Counted from the first letter of the stretch, positions 45,187 to 55,555 are shown. The stretch: 64,000 nucleotides of DNA from Molanna angustata (GCA_963576475.1 OY754978.1:5665929-5729928); one strand, 5' to 3'. Notes: a model not told the origin generated them from the letters alone. Program-made: numbers and translations.

Positions 45187-46199
45187 GGATTTGAGTATTG
45201 CAGTAGCAAGGTACTGGTTTCTTTTTTTGTGTAGTCATCATATAGTTTTTGGGTCTCTTCGTTCCATCCTGGTATGTATTCTTTACGGTATCCCCTAGGG
45301 ATGAACTTTTTAGCGGTACTGATTAACAGTTTAGTAAATCTTTCATAGTTTTCAGCTCTAGGGGGGATAAACCTTATACTTTTATCACATTCCGAAGCAA
45401 AGCCTGCCCAATTTGCTTTATTGAAGTTCCATCGGGCTATTGGTTTAGAATTTACTACTGGTATAGCTATTCCAATAGTGATGATAATTGGTCTATGTTG
45501 GCTATGTGGGAACCCCTGGAGTACTCGTTTTGTTGTTGGTATGGGAATTGCATTTTCGTCCGTAGAAACAAAGCAGAGGTCAGGATTGGTGTACGTGTTC
45601 CAGCGTGCTGAGTGGAAGGAGCCTTTATCTTTAGCGTCAAAAACAAGATATTTATTGTTGTAGTCTGCCCACTCTGCTAACTGATCTCCATTGGGATCTG
45701 AAGATTGGTATCCCCATCTTGTATGGTGGCTATTAAAGTCTCCTAGTGTAACTGCAGGGTGTGGCATAGGTGGTAGGACATCATTTGGCCATTTGACATT
45801 TGGGGGTTTATATACATTAGTTATGTAGATACTATTTACTTTGATTGTAATGCTCATAACATTGTCATCTGCTTTCTTTGTTACAAGGGACCATTCATTA
45901 ATTGAACTCTTGATATATGTTGCAATGCCATATTTTTCATGGTGTAGAGCTTCAGCCAATTTGTATCCAGGAATAGAGCCCCGACCTTGAATATCATTTT
46001 CATCTTTTGTGTGAGTTTCTTGAAGAGTCAGAATTGATACATTCTCGTCAATAGCTAATTTAGAAATATATTCTGATTTGGATTTACTCAGTCCTTCTAC
46101 GTTAATTTGCAGAATGTGTGCTGATGGCCCAACATTCCTTGTCAAGTAGCTCTGAAAAGTGCTTTTTTGTTTCTTTTTATCTCTCCTTATTCGTTTCAT
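45099..46199 (-). CDS. LINE 2 apurinic-like endonuclease domain, 366 residues
   Basis: This domain nicks target DNA to prime reverse transcription. Motifs in order: HILQINVEGLSKSK (about 28-41), LTLQETHT with the catalytic Glu, YKPPNVKWPND, LGDFNSHHTRWGY (about 151-163), NPDLCFVS and the terminal SQHRPIIITI with the catalytic His. After about residue 330 the frame is out of phase: its last 30 codons translate the same DNA that encodes residues 1-30 of the RT frame. One frameshift near 45190 therefore separates two parts of what was one protein. Confidence 0.8.
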   Translation of the reverse strand: MKRIRRDKKKQKSTFQSYLTRNVGPSAHILQINVEGLSKSKSEYISKLAIDENVSILTLQETHTKDENDIQGRGSIPGYKLAEALHHEKYGIATYIKSSINEWSLVTKKADDNVMSITIKVNSIYITNVYKPPNVKWPNDVLPPMPHPAVTLGDFNSHHTRWGYQSSDPNGDQLAEWADYNNKYLVFDAKDKGSFHSARWNTYTNPDLCFVSTDENAIPIPTTKRVLQGFPHSQHRPIIITIGIAIPVVNSKPIARWNFNKANWAGFASECDKSIRFIPPRAENYERFTKLLISTAKKFIPRGYRKEYIPGWNEETQKLYDDYTKKETSTLLLQYSNPWTKAAERNGWRPWKALISKEQAKKRGDF

Positions 46200-46334
46200 T
46201 CTTTTATTTTATTAGATTCACTATGGCTGGGAGATTTTATTGCAAAATTGTTCAGCCTCCTATTGAGTAGACTTTTGGCGTTACCCGGGGCACAGCGCGC
46301 GGAGCTTGTCTACTCTACGTGCCCCTACGTGCCC

Positions 46335-46400
46335 AGAAATATTTTACTTTTTCTGTGGTTATTTGACAGATAATAACCACAGAAAAAGTAAAATATTTCT
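46335..46400. repeat. Perfect 29-bp inverted repeat with 8-nt loop
   Basis: Arms 46335-46363 and 46372-46400 begin AGAAATATTTTACTTTTTCT and its complement, with loop TGACAGAT. The right arm belongs to the Harbinger-like element (compare 11890-11915); the left arm is an inverted copy at the 5' junction of LINE 2. Confidence 0.95.
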
Positions 46401-46989
46401 ATAATTGAAGATTTAGTAACTGACATGTCATATTGCACTGTAATACGGAAATGGATTCAATCTCCCCTTAACATTAATCTTGAGTTTAACAAACTCAATG
46501 AGTTGAGGGCCGACTGTAATACCGGGCCATAGTTTCTCACAAGTAGCACACACCCATAAATCTATCTACCCCAACTACTGTTGTTTCTTAGACCAGATAT
46601 AATTATTGAATAGAAAGAGGTACCTAGATAACATTTCTCTTCGTATATGTCCCAACAATTCTTCAAGGAACTCATGTGACGTTTTTCATTGTTGAATTGA
46701 ACAAAAACTAATTTATTAATTGTGACTAAAATCTCCGCTGTGTACATTTATGTTTTTGAAAGGTAAATCCCTGAATGCTCTTTTATGAAGTTCTATATTT
46801 TTTTTTTGCCTTTTGAATGTTGGATCTATTGTCTATCCCTGGATCCATCCCTATCTAATTTTCTGAAGTGCATGGCGCTTGCTCGATTCTCAGAACGTGA
46901 AAACATTTAGAACGTTTTAATAGATAAAATAAAAAATTAATTTTTCTCCTTTGACACGAAATAATTGGCACATAGCACTCTTTACAGGG

Positions 46990-47437
46990 TGAATTGCCTT
47001 AAACAAAAAAAAAAAAAAAAAAATAGATAAAATGATGTTTGATTTGTTTCAATTGCCAGTATTTTATTTTTTTTTATTTTTGAATATCAGTTTTGATATG
47101 ATTGAATCGTCTAAATTACTTATGTTTCAATTATTTTCATGAATTCCTTTTTTTTATTTGTATATGTATTTTGATATTGTTTTCCCATTTGTATATTCCT
47201 CATTTTCATTTATTTTCAAACTTTTATAATGTTTATTTGATTTTTTGTTCATGTACGATTTGATTTGACTACTTTATTTTGACTTTGTTAAATTGCTTCG
47301 TATTGATATTTTGATTTATATTTTTTATAAGTGATTCCCTCATCAAGCACAAGATTGCAATCTTTTTGATGAGGTACTGCAAAGAAAAATTTGTAAAATT
47401 ACTATTACTAGTGAATTATATCTTGATATGTATTATA
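46990..47437 (+). mobile_element. LINE 3' UTR tail with hairpin
   Basis: T-rich 3' UTR-like stretch from about 47030. Hairpin at 47338-47374: outer stem CCTCATCAA/TTGATGAGG, left bulge GCAC, inner stem AAGATT/AATCTT. No coding sequence remains. Confidence 0.5.
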
Positions 47438-47440
47438 ATA

Positions 47441-48460
47441 CTAGTTGCATGTAACACATGAGATCCAACTGTCGATAGTGATAGTATGTATAGTTGAAGA
47501 ATAAGTACCAAACTATAATCCCATAAACACAAATTATTTAATATTTTAAGATATTTGATTTTCTATACAACACTTGTACCTATATATGTATGTCAAGATA
47601 GGATAGTATGGAGGTCAGTCCTTTGATCCTACGCAGAATATGAAAACAGCATGATGGTATGTATGTATGTTTGGAGATTAGTATCAAATAATTAGGTTTT
47701 CTTAGATATTGTGTGTAGGCGATTGCCATACAAATTGTATGAAGAAATGTCGTCACTAAATTCAATTTTTATAAAAATTGTTAAAAAAGTTTGAGATGTG
47801 CTAATACATCTTGTATATTTTTTATAGAAAATTAAATTATCTAGTTAGGATGTTTCGGCTTTTTTCGATATTTTTAAAATATTTGGAAATAAAGGCAGTT
47901 AAACTCATAAATTTATCATTAAAAAAAATATTTTTCTTAATAAAAAATGTTTGAGAAACCCTGGAATTTTTTTGAAAAAATTGATTTGAGATTTTGTATT
48001 TTTCTATGTTTATACCAATTTTCAGCGTTCTAGCTTTTATGGTTTCTGAGATATATGGAAAAATAAAGTAAAAATTCAAAAGTTGATAACCCCTGACTGA
48101 AACAAAAATTCAAAATTCTGAGTATAAAAGTTTTGTAGGCCTATAACTGTTTATATATTCTGAAATTTTGGGCTCTGTAAATTGAGCGGATCAAAAGTTA
48201 TAAGGGGGGGGGGGACACACACACAGACACACACACACACACAGACACACAGACACACGAAATGTTCTACTCCGAATTCTGAGTAAATCCGTGTATGGAA
48301 CATATATGCTGCGAAGCCTCTAAGTTGGTGTTTTTTGACTTCAAAGTTGGAAAAGCCGTGAAAAAAGTAGACCTCTCCATACAATTCTCGCGTATCCTGG
48401 CTTGAAACATTGTCGATATGTTAAGAGAACAAAGTTCTCCTGAACAAATCGACAGTTGGA
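47441..48460 (-). mobile_element. Helitron, full-length non-autonomous copy
   Basis: 5' end TCCAACTGTCGATTTG at 48460 with A before it; 3' end ATGCAACTAG at 47441 with T after it (all minus strand). 3' hairpin CATGTGTTACATG. A (TG)n run lies at about 48209-48256. Confidence 0.9.
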
Positions 48461-48935
48461 TTATTATGTTAAATAAATAAATAAATAAAAAGAGTCCTTG
48501 AATGGTTTAAATTCACCAAATGGCATTTTTAACATTAATATAATAAAAAGAAAAGTAAAAAATGTTTTTTTATAACTATAAATTACAATAGGTGGCGCTA
48601 ATTGGCAATGTTTAGTTTTTTTTCATCTGACAACACTAATAAAACTGTCATTTATCGTGTAGTTTGTTTTTTTTACATTTTAAGTTCTATTTTCTCTGTT
48701 TTGTTATTATTAATATTTCAATTCGTTCGCTTCCATGTCCAAACCATCTATCCTGTATTGTAATTATATACGAAATGACAATCAATCTAACCTCAAAGTG
48801 TTAAGCGGTTTATCGAACAAGAAAATGTAAGATTGGTCAGCGAATAATATCATCTTTATACCTACTTTGCTGCTATTGCTTTGTGGCACATTTTAACTAA
48901 TATAATTAAATAAAATCTCTTAGTTTTTAATCACG

Positions 48936-49316
48936 TTGAGTATATTTATATTTATATTAAATTGTGAAGATTGTGAATATTTTTATATAGGTAAAACAGG
49001 TAGAAATTTTGATATTAGAATTAAGGAGCATTTAAGATGTTTAAAAAGTAACAATTTCTCAGAGTTTGCCAATCATTTGATTGAAAATAATCATTCTTTC
49101 AATACTCAAACAGGCTATAAAATCTTACACATAAATAAAGAGGGCTTAAGATTAGATAACTTAGAGGCATTAGAGATAAAAAAAGCCTTAAATACAAAAC
49201 AAAAAATAATTAATAATCAAGTACATTTACACAATACTCCATTATTTAATATTTTTCCTTTGACAACCTCTGCTTTCAATAATGTAAGCTCCGCCCATCA
49301 ACTTTCCGATACATAA
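48936..49316 (+). CDS. GIY-YIG endonuclease domain of a Penelope-like element
   Basis: The frame reads CEDCEYFYIGKTGRNFDIRIKEH, in which FYIGKTGR corresponds to the YIG half of the GIY-YIG signature and the conserved Arg follows. FANHLIENNHSF holds the conserved His, and LEALEIKKALNTKQ the conserved Glu. In complete Penelope-like elements this endonuclease is fused to the C-terminus of the RT; here the RT is missing and the first Met lies in the inverted terminal sequence. The last 25 residues are unrecognised. Confidence 0.75.
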   Translation: MSIFIFILNCEDCEYFYIGKTGRNFDIRIKEHLRCLKSNNFSEFANHLIENNHSFNTQTGYKILHINKEGLRLDNLEALEIKKALNTKQKIINNQVHLHNTPLFNIFPLTTSAFNNVSSAHQLSDT

Positions 49317-49368
49317 TTTTGGCACACGGGTCACATTATGTACATAGTATCTAAGTTTAGTATAAGTT

Positions 49369-49411
49369 TGTCCGGACGAAGGATCGGTTACGTCTCCGAA
49401 ACTAGTTGACA
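49369..49411 (+). ncRNA. Hammerhead-ribozyme-like motif, Penelope-like 3' end
   Basis: Stem I UGUC with GACA; core CGGACGA (expected CUGANGA, one change at U4); short stem II GGA with UCC; GAA; minimal stem III (A-U, possibly C-G); cleavage triplet GUU. Probably inactive, but the topology matches that at 35862-35902. Confidence 0.4.
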
Positions 49412-49479
49412 TATAAATATACTAAACGTGGTTAAAAACTAAGAGATTTTATTTAATTATATCAATAATATCATCATTT

Positions 49480-49547
49480 ATGTTACATAGGTATATTTTC
49501 TGTTTCACTAATAGTTAGGGCAGGACAACGTCTGCCGGGTCCGCTAG
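49480..49547 (+). mobile_element. Possible 3' end of a second Helitron family
   Basis: GGACAACGTCTGCCGGGTCC forms a GGAC/GTCC hairpin and is followed by GCTAG before T. It is unlike the other Helitron ends in this window. Confidence 0.4.
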
Positions 49548-49632
49548 TGATAAATATATTTCTATAGCGCCATTTAATGGTTCAAATTCATTCCAAGGGT
49601 GCTGATAGTTTGATAGTTGGGGGCTACTCATG
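49548..49632 (-). mobile_element. CR1/L2-like LINE 3' end fragment
   Basis: TAGCGCCATTTAATGG and CATTCCAAGGGTGCTG match 235-280 at the 3' end of the LINE at 215-829. Confidence 0.65.
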
Positions 49633-49829
49633 ACACGTTCTTAATAAGTTCTTAGCTTGCCTTAATCTTAAAAATGTATAAATCAGTACTCGAATGTATT
49701 CCAATCTTAATCTTTCTCTACATTTAACAAAAATTTATTAATATCAACGTTTAGTATGAAATTGTCATTAATTGTTGTATAGATTTATATTATTTTTCAA
49801 TTAATTTAACCTCAAAGATAACTGAGGGA

Positions 49830-50303
49830 GATCGCGAAACCACTTCCACGCCGGTGACGTTATAGAACCCATTGGTCCTGTTCACCCCCGGACGCGGCCG
49901 CAACGTCGGACAACACAAATATCCACTATCTATCGGGTTCAACCACTGCCCCCGAGAATCCAACCTCAAACGGCGGGGCAACCGCTCAAGATCGGCAGCA
50001 GGGGCAAGCCCCTAGGCACACCGATCAAACGGAAGGGCTTGTCCTCGTGTTGGCGTCCGAAGGCTTGGCGGGCTAACACCGGTGGCATCCGACGCAATTA
50101 TCACCTGTCAGATTTGACGTCACAATTGTCAACACAGGATGTCTGACCCGACGTCTGCGCCGGCGGCGGTGTGCCCGAACCAAACAACATTCGCCACAGT
50201 TGACGAGTCACTGCCGAGCGAGACAACGGCGTTCGTCCTGCTCTTCTTTAAGTACAGAATTGACGAGGGCACAACAGCGTCGGTCGCCCACCCCCAAAGA
50301 TAA
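49830..50303 (+). other. GC-rich patch with a 54-codon frame
   Basis: High GC with many CpG, such as CCCCCGGACGCGGCCGCAAC. A frame at 50139-50303 starts MSDPTSAPAAVCPNQTTF and ends SVAHPQR. It may be the 5' UTR and first codons of a retrotransposon ORF1, or a host first exon. I do not recognise it; no clear splice donor follows. Confidence 0.4.
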
Positions 50304-50467
50304 CTGCTCTACGTAACAAAGATCAATTCTAAATATATGCACTTTACACATTATGGTATCAATATGCAATCTATCCAAATTATGTTTTGGGCTGTTCAAA
50401 GGATAATAAATTTCATAATGACAATGAATTCAGGGATTGGTCAAGAAGAAAAAAATGTGCAGAGTAT

Positions 50468-51150
50468 ATTGTTGGCCACAACCCACTCGTTTATCCTTAA
50501 ACATAAAAAATGAGTATTCAAATTACTAACTACCTAACTTCACTAACTTACAAGTATTCCAAATTTTGTATGGAAAATATGCATTTTTATGAAATGAGTT
50601 TGTTAAATTATTTTTATTTAAATATTTTGTTATGAAAACTTGATAATTCTTCAATGCGATTTTATGAAAGTGATTTGCCTTTTTAGCAATATGAAAATAA
50701 AAGTTTTAACTTTCCTGATCTTGGGGTCACTTTGAAATATTTAAATGTAAAAAAAATGAGACGCAATGATCGGATATCCTTCAAAATCTAATGGGGTCTA
50801 AGCGGGTACTAGATATACATATTTGCAAAATTTTGAAATAATCGAATGGGTACTTTTGTCTTTAATTGAGTAAGTAAAATAAACACGCCATACATAGCAC
50901 GCACACACACAGATACATTGTGATGAAACTTTCAGAATACAATCTCAGTATGATACTAATTGATAATCTGTAATAAAAAAATAACCTTAAAAATTGCGTA
51001 ATCATAACTCCCCATTATATTCCCTTGGATTATTGAGGAGTAACAACACACACACATACATTATGATGAAAATTTCAGAATATAATCTCAGCATGATCCT
51101 GGTTGAAAATCATAATTTTCCATTTAATCCCCTTGGGTTTGTAAGGAGTA
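50468..51150 (+). repeat. Dispersed repeat X, copy E, with rearranged ends
   Basis: The body 50530-51015 is colinear with copy A. The starting motif is inverted at 50468-50492 (GGCCACAACCCACTCG). The end is partly repeated at 51040-51150, where ATTATGATGAAAATTTCAG and CCCCTTGGGTTTGT recur. Confidence 0.65.
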
Positions 51151-51794
51151 GTAATAACTTGTATGATATCGATTTCATTAAAATCAGATACGATATGATA
51201 TTTTTTACATTATTTACCTTTATATTTTGTATGACTTTTCCGAAAGTGAAAATAAAAAAAATAATATTAAGGATATTGATACGTCCCTGTGCATTGGCCT
51301 TTGCTCGCAAAATGGCAGCGAGAGAAGGAAAGATATGGAACAATGGAGGTGTATAGTAATGTGGGTCAGTGGCGTTTCCTTGGAACCTGCTAAGGTCACG
51401 GGCCCTCATCATTGTTAGCGCCTTAACCCTCAGACACAAGAGAGCTACTCGATATTTCCTTTTATCGCCTTTTCATAATACTCCTAATCTCTTTGTAGTC
51501 ACTTCCGATAGCCAAGAAGATAGTCACCTTTCAATTTTTTGACGTGTTAAAATATGAATTTAATGCCAAAATAAAATGCGTATGATTTCTGATATATATT
51601 TCCAATATAAATGAACGCCAACCTACTTCTCTTCCTTCGCAACCACGAATTTGGCTTATGGGGACTAATAACGATTTTTTAAGCAAATAACTTACGAAGA
51701 ACATTAGGGGAGTCCGGATAACTGATTTAGATAATTTATATAAAAATATTGCTTTACAACAAATACATAAAGATACCTTTGGAAAGCCGGCTGA
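51151..51794. other. Unassigned DNA
   Basis: Frames at 51110-51439 on both strands mirror each other and lack motifs. 51700-51794 merges into the first unit of the 131-bp array. Confidence 0.4.
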
Positions 51795-52725
51795 AAATCT
51801 AGTGAGTACACAGAGACGGCATCTCATAGGAAATATGATGATACCGAAATGTAATAAGACGCATGCCCAACATCACTATAAATACCTACCTGGGTATACA
51901 ATATTTTAACAAACTACCTGCCATTATTAAAATCTAGTGAGTACACAGAGACGGCATCTCATAGGAAATATGATGATACCGAAATGTAATAAGACGCATG
52001 CCCAACATCACTATAAATACCTGGGTATACAATATTTTAACAAACTACCTGCCATTATTAAAATCTAGTGAGTACACAGAGACGGCATCTCATAGGAAAT
52101 ATGATAATACCGAAATGTAATAAGACGCATGCCCAACATCACTATAAATACCTGGGTATACAATATTTTAACAAACTACCTGCCATTATTAAAATCTAGT
52201 GAGTACACAGAGACGGCATCTCATAGGAAATATGATGATACCGAAATGTAATAAGACGCATGCCCAACATCACTATAAATACCTGGGTATACAATATTTT
52301 AACAAACTACCTGCCATTATTAAAATCTAGTGAGTACACAGAGACGGCATCTCATAGGAAATGTGATGATACCGAAATGTAATAAGACGCATGCCCAACA
52401 TCACTATAAATACCTGGGTATACAATATTTTAACAAACTACCTGCCATTATTAAAATCTAGTGAGTACACAGAGACGGCATCTCATAGGAAATATGATGA
52501 TACCGAAATGTAATAAGACGCATGCCCAACATCACTATAAATACCTACCTGGGTATACAATATTTTAACAAACTACCTGCCATTATTAAAATCTAGTGAG
52601 TACACAGAGACGGCATCTCATAGGAAATATGATGATACCGAAATGTAATAAGACGCATGCCCAACATCACTATAAATACCTACCTGGGTATACAATACTT
52701 TAACAAACTACCTGCCATTATTAAA
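51795..52725. repeat. 131-bp tandem array, seven copies
   Basis: Unit starts AATCTAGTGAGTACACAGAG and ends CTACCTGCCATTATTAA. Copies differ mainly by a 4-bp CTAC indel near CCTACCTGGG and a few substitutions. One frame of the unit end reads FNKLPAIIKK, resembling the C-terminus of CR1-like LINE proteins. Confidence 0.95.
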
Positions 52726-53430
52726 AAAACACAAAAATTTTATGACTTTAAAAGAAAAATCAAATCTTTAAAATAACAATAAATTTTTATCTATTCCTTT
52801 TTCATATTCACTATGTGTATATGTATGTGTGTGTATGTATGTATGTGTAGGTGTGTGTATACGTGTGTATGTGTATGTATATGTGTGTATGTATGTATAT
52901 GTGTGTATGTATGTATATGTATGTATGTGTGTGTATGTATATATGTATATGTGTGTATGTATATGTATGTATGTGTATATGTATGTGTGTACATGTGTGT
53001 ATAAGTATGCGTATATTATATGTGTGTATGTTGTATATGTGTATGTGTGTGTATGTATGTGTATGTGTATATGTGTATTTGTATATGTGTATTTGTATAT
53101 GTGAATTTTTATTTTTTTCTCCTTTTTGGATAAATTATGGTTTTTATTCTATATTCACTAAAAAAACAAAAATAAACTTTAATCATCTGTATGTATTAGC
53201 TGTAAGTTGAACTTGATTTACAATTTATTAAATGATTCTATTATTATAAGTAAAATGTATGTAATATGTTAAATGTAGATATGTTATTTGCTCCTGTCCC
53301 AAGCACAAGTTTTTAACTTTTTTGGGACAGTAACTATTGAAAAAAAAAATTGTATTAATTTAAATATTTGTACTATGTGTATGTTCATATTATGTTACTC
53401 AATAAAAAAATAAAAAAAAACTTTAAAACC
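52726..53430 (+). mobile_element. LINE 3' end with expanded TG/TATG microsatellite
   Basis: Begins with codons AFIIKKTQKFYDFKRKIKSLK-like (only KKTQKFYDFKRK is clear), then a 3' UTR holding TGTATGTA-type repeats at about 52813-53105. A hairpin lies at 53294-53330 and an A-rich tail at 53402-53422. Confidence 0.55.
53294..53330 (+). promoter_or_regulatory. Two-part 3' UTR hairpin of a LINE
   Basis: Outer stem CTGTCCCAA/TTGGGACAG, left bulge GCAC, inner stem AAGTT/AACTT with a TTT loop. Confidence 0.55.
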
Positions 53431-53810
53431 TTGCAGACGTACACTATGTACTAAAAAGACACTACGTACTGAGTGTCAAAAAAAGTTAAGCATCTGAAAA
53501 AAGTTAAGCAAATTGAACATCACTACTTCTTTTGAACAACACAAATAATAAAAATACTTTACTACTTACACTACACACACAAACCAAAATGTATTTGACA
53601 CATGTAACTGACATTAGATTTAGATAATATTGATGTATCATATGTATTAATCCATGTATAAACTATCTAATGTTGTATGTGTTAATTAAAAAATAAAATA
53701 AAAATAAAAAAATAAACACTACTACACGTACAATGGGGTGGTGTGGTCAAATCAACTTGAAACAATTTTAAGACTGGGTGGCTTCTCATGGCGCAATCTA
53801 AATACGTGTT

Positions 53811-53925
53811 TTTTTTTGAGGAATAATAAATATCCTTGTTAAACAAGTACATATACATTTTCCTACGTTCCCTAAAATAAGCATAAATACTTGTGCTATA
53901 GGCGAACGAAATCGCTCGAGGCAGG
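53811..53925 (-). mobile_element. tRNA-like SINE, family 1, copy 6, head deleted
   Basis: Body matches other copies (AAACAAGTACATATACAT on this strand) but stops at CTCGAGGCAGG, before the B box. Confidence 0.75.
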
Positions 53926-54292
53926 TAAGATAAAGGTAAGACCCATCTTATCTTACCTTTATCTTAAAAATGTATAAATCAGTACTCGATCATAATTTAA
54001 TTTAAATCGTTCAAATGTTAATGTTAATATCTACGTTTAGCATGAAATCGACATAAATTTTTGTGTAAATTAATACAATAATTTGAAGCTCAAAGTTTTC
54101 TAAAATCTGAAGCTGATGTTAAACTATGTTGATCAACTTCATGAGTAATCCTGCTGAAAACTGAATTTAATAATTTCAAAAGAACAAATATAATAAACAT
54201 TTCAAATAGACCGATTGTATGTAGTAATAATGTTATATTTTTAACACTTCATATTGCATAAATACTCCCATTACTTGAAAAAGAAGCTATTT

Positions 54293-54745
54293 GATGCATG
54301 TATTCTCCCAGTGCTTACTTATGGAATGGAAACATCGGTCCTAACAAAACGAATAATGCACAAGCTAAAAGTGACACAGAGAGCTATGGAGAAAAGTTGC
54401 TGGGTATTTCAATAAGGGACAAAATTCAGAATGTCATGATAAGACAAAGAACCAAAGTAGCCGATGTAGCGGAAAGGGTCGCTGGTCTTAAGTGGAGCTG
54501 GGCTGGGCATATTGCCAGATGCCAGGATTCACGATGGACCAAAAAGATCGTAGAATAGCGACCGAGAACAAGCCGAAGAGGTGTCGGCAGACCCCAGGCA
54601 AAGTGGTCTGATGACATCAAGAAATGTGCCGGAGGGAGATGGATGCAGTGTGTCCAAGACAGGGAGTTGTGGAGGATCAAGGGGGGGGCCTATGTCCAAG
54701 AATGGATAAAAACAGGCTGAAGGAGAAGAAGAAGAAGAAGATTGC
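54293..54745 (+). pseudogene. RTE-type RT C-terminal remnant
   Basis: Read with frame changes: LPVLTYGMET, then LLGISIRDKIQNVMIRQRTK, DVAERVAGLKWSWAGHIARC, then GVGRPQAKWSDDIKK and VQEWIKTG, then an AGAAGAAGAAG tail. Same family as 56509-57260. One in-frame stop follows KKIVE. Confidence 0.75.
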
Positions 54746-54941
54746 ATAAATAATAATTCTGAATAAATTTTAAATAAAGTATAAATTTTTATCTCTTTTA
54801 TTTAAAGTATTTAAATGTGTCCTTGACGAAGAGTGCTTACCTCTGGTGAGGGGAAATATTTTAAGTACATATTATTAAACACTTCATTTTGTATAAATAA
54901 TATATGATAGCAAAAAAAACACCACATAATGATAACATACA

Positions 54942-55555
54942 GTGGAATCGGTTGTCTCTTTTTGCTATCGAGGCGCTATTGCGACTCATGAAAATAATTG
55001 CAGCACTGAAATTAAGGCAAGACTGGCTGCTGGCAATAGGTGCTATTATGGTCTAATAAAGCATATTAGGTCCAAAATACTAACAAAGAAAACAAAAATC
55101 CTAATTTATAAAACTCTTCTCAGACCTGTCGTAGTGTATGGTGCTGAATGCTGGGTCTTAACAAAAAGAGACGAAAACAGCCTCTTGATATTTGAAAGGA
55201 AAATCCTGAGAAAGATTTTTGGCCCAGTAAATGATAATGGACTTTGGAGGATGCGATATAATCACGAACTACAGGCATTATATGACGAACCCAACATTGT
55301 ACAAGTCATAAAAGTACGTAGACTGCAGTGGTTGGGACATGTCAGACGGATGAATGATGATCGTGTCCCCAAAAAGGTTCTTAATACCAATCCAGAGTGC
55401 AGAAGAAGTAGAGGCAGGCCCAAACTAAGATGGCTGGACGGTACAGAAGACGACATAGGAGCGATCGGAATAGCAAACTAGAGGAGAGCGGTGGAGGAGA
55501 GGGACGGCTGGAGAAGGATTCTGGAGGAGGCCAGGGCCCACACAGGGCTGTAGCG
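54942..55555 (+). pseudogene. RTE-like RT C-terminal remnant, second family
   Basis: The 179-codon frame has KARLAAGNRCYYGL, YKTLLRPVVVYGAECW, KILRKIFGP, KVRRLQWLGHVRRM and SRGRPKLRWLDG. After the stop the same frame continues RRAVEERDGWRRILEEAR-like to the 3' end. Palm and endonuclease are missing. Confidence 0.7.

Larger units (their letters stand above)
41078..46334 (-). mobile_element. APE-type LINE with endonuclease and RT (LINE 2), interrupted
   Basis: Coding region 43291-46199, short 5' UTR to 46334, and a probable 3' tail at 41078-41100 (TTTATTTTATTTATC on the plus strand) next to the target duplication. LINE 1 separates the tail from the coding part. It seems nearly full length, with a single endonuclease-RT frame now broken by a frameshift near 45190. 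Confidence 0.65.
40623..46530 (-). mobile_element. Harbinger-like element expanded by two nested LINEs
   Basis: Left end GGCCCGGTATTACAGTC and right end its exact inverse, both flanked by ATA. The outer parts (40623-41077 and 46361-46530) align end to end with 11743-12704 in reverse, including GAAACGTTGAGTTAAATATT. The 11-bp repeat ATTTGACAGAT at 41067-41077 and 46361-46371 marks the LINE insertion. Without the insert the element would be about 0.6 kb. A 41-bp tandem duplication lies at 40798-40879. Confidence 0.8.
48855..49463 (+). mobile_element. 5'-truncated Penelope-like element
   Basis: Flanked by a 12-bp direct repeat AATAATATCATC (48843-48854 and 49464-49475). Holds a GIY-YIG frame and then a non-coding end with a hammerhead-like motif. 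The last 55 bases are inverted at the start of the copy: TAAATAAAATCTCTTAGTTT near 48907 against its complement near 49440. Inverted terminal copies are a known oddity of Penelope-like elements. Confidence 0.8.

Noticed and set aside
46201..46330. Possible host promoter or exon in the GC-richer stretch GCACAGCGCGCGGAGC
   Set aside because: It lies exactly between the endonuclease start and the LINE 2 insertion junction, so it is best read as the LINE's own 5' UTR.
43291..46373. Plus-strand frames of 70-134 codons opposite LINE 2
   Set aside because: Antisense shadows of the RT and endonuclease frames; no motifs of their own.
52791..53210. Several open frames on both strands rich in Cys/Val/Tyr or His/Thr
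   Set aside because: Translations of a TG/TATG microsatellite; frames exist on both strands and mean nothing.
53933..53970. Short inverted repeat AAGATAAAGGTAAGA with its complement
   Set aside because: About 15 bp at the broken edge of a SINE; likely a local rearrangement without further support.
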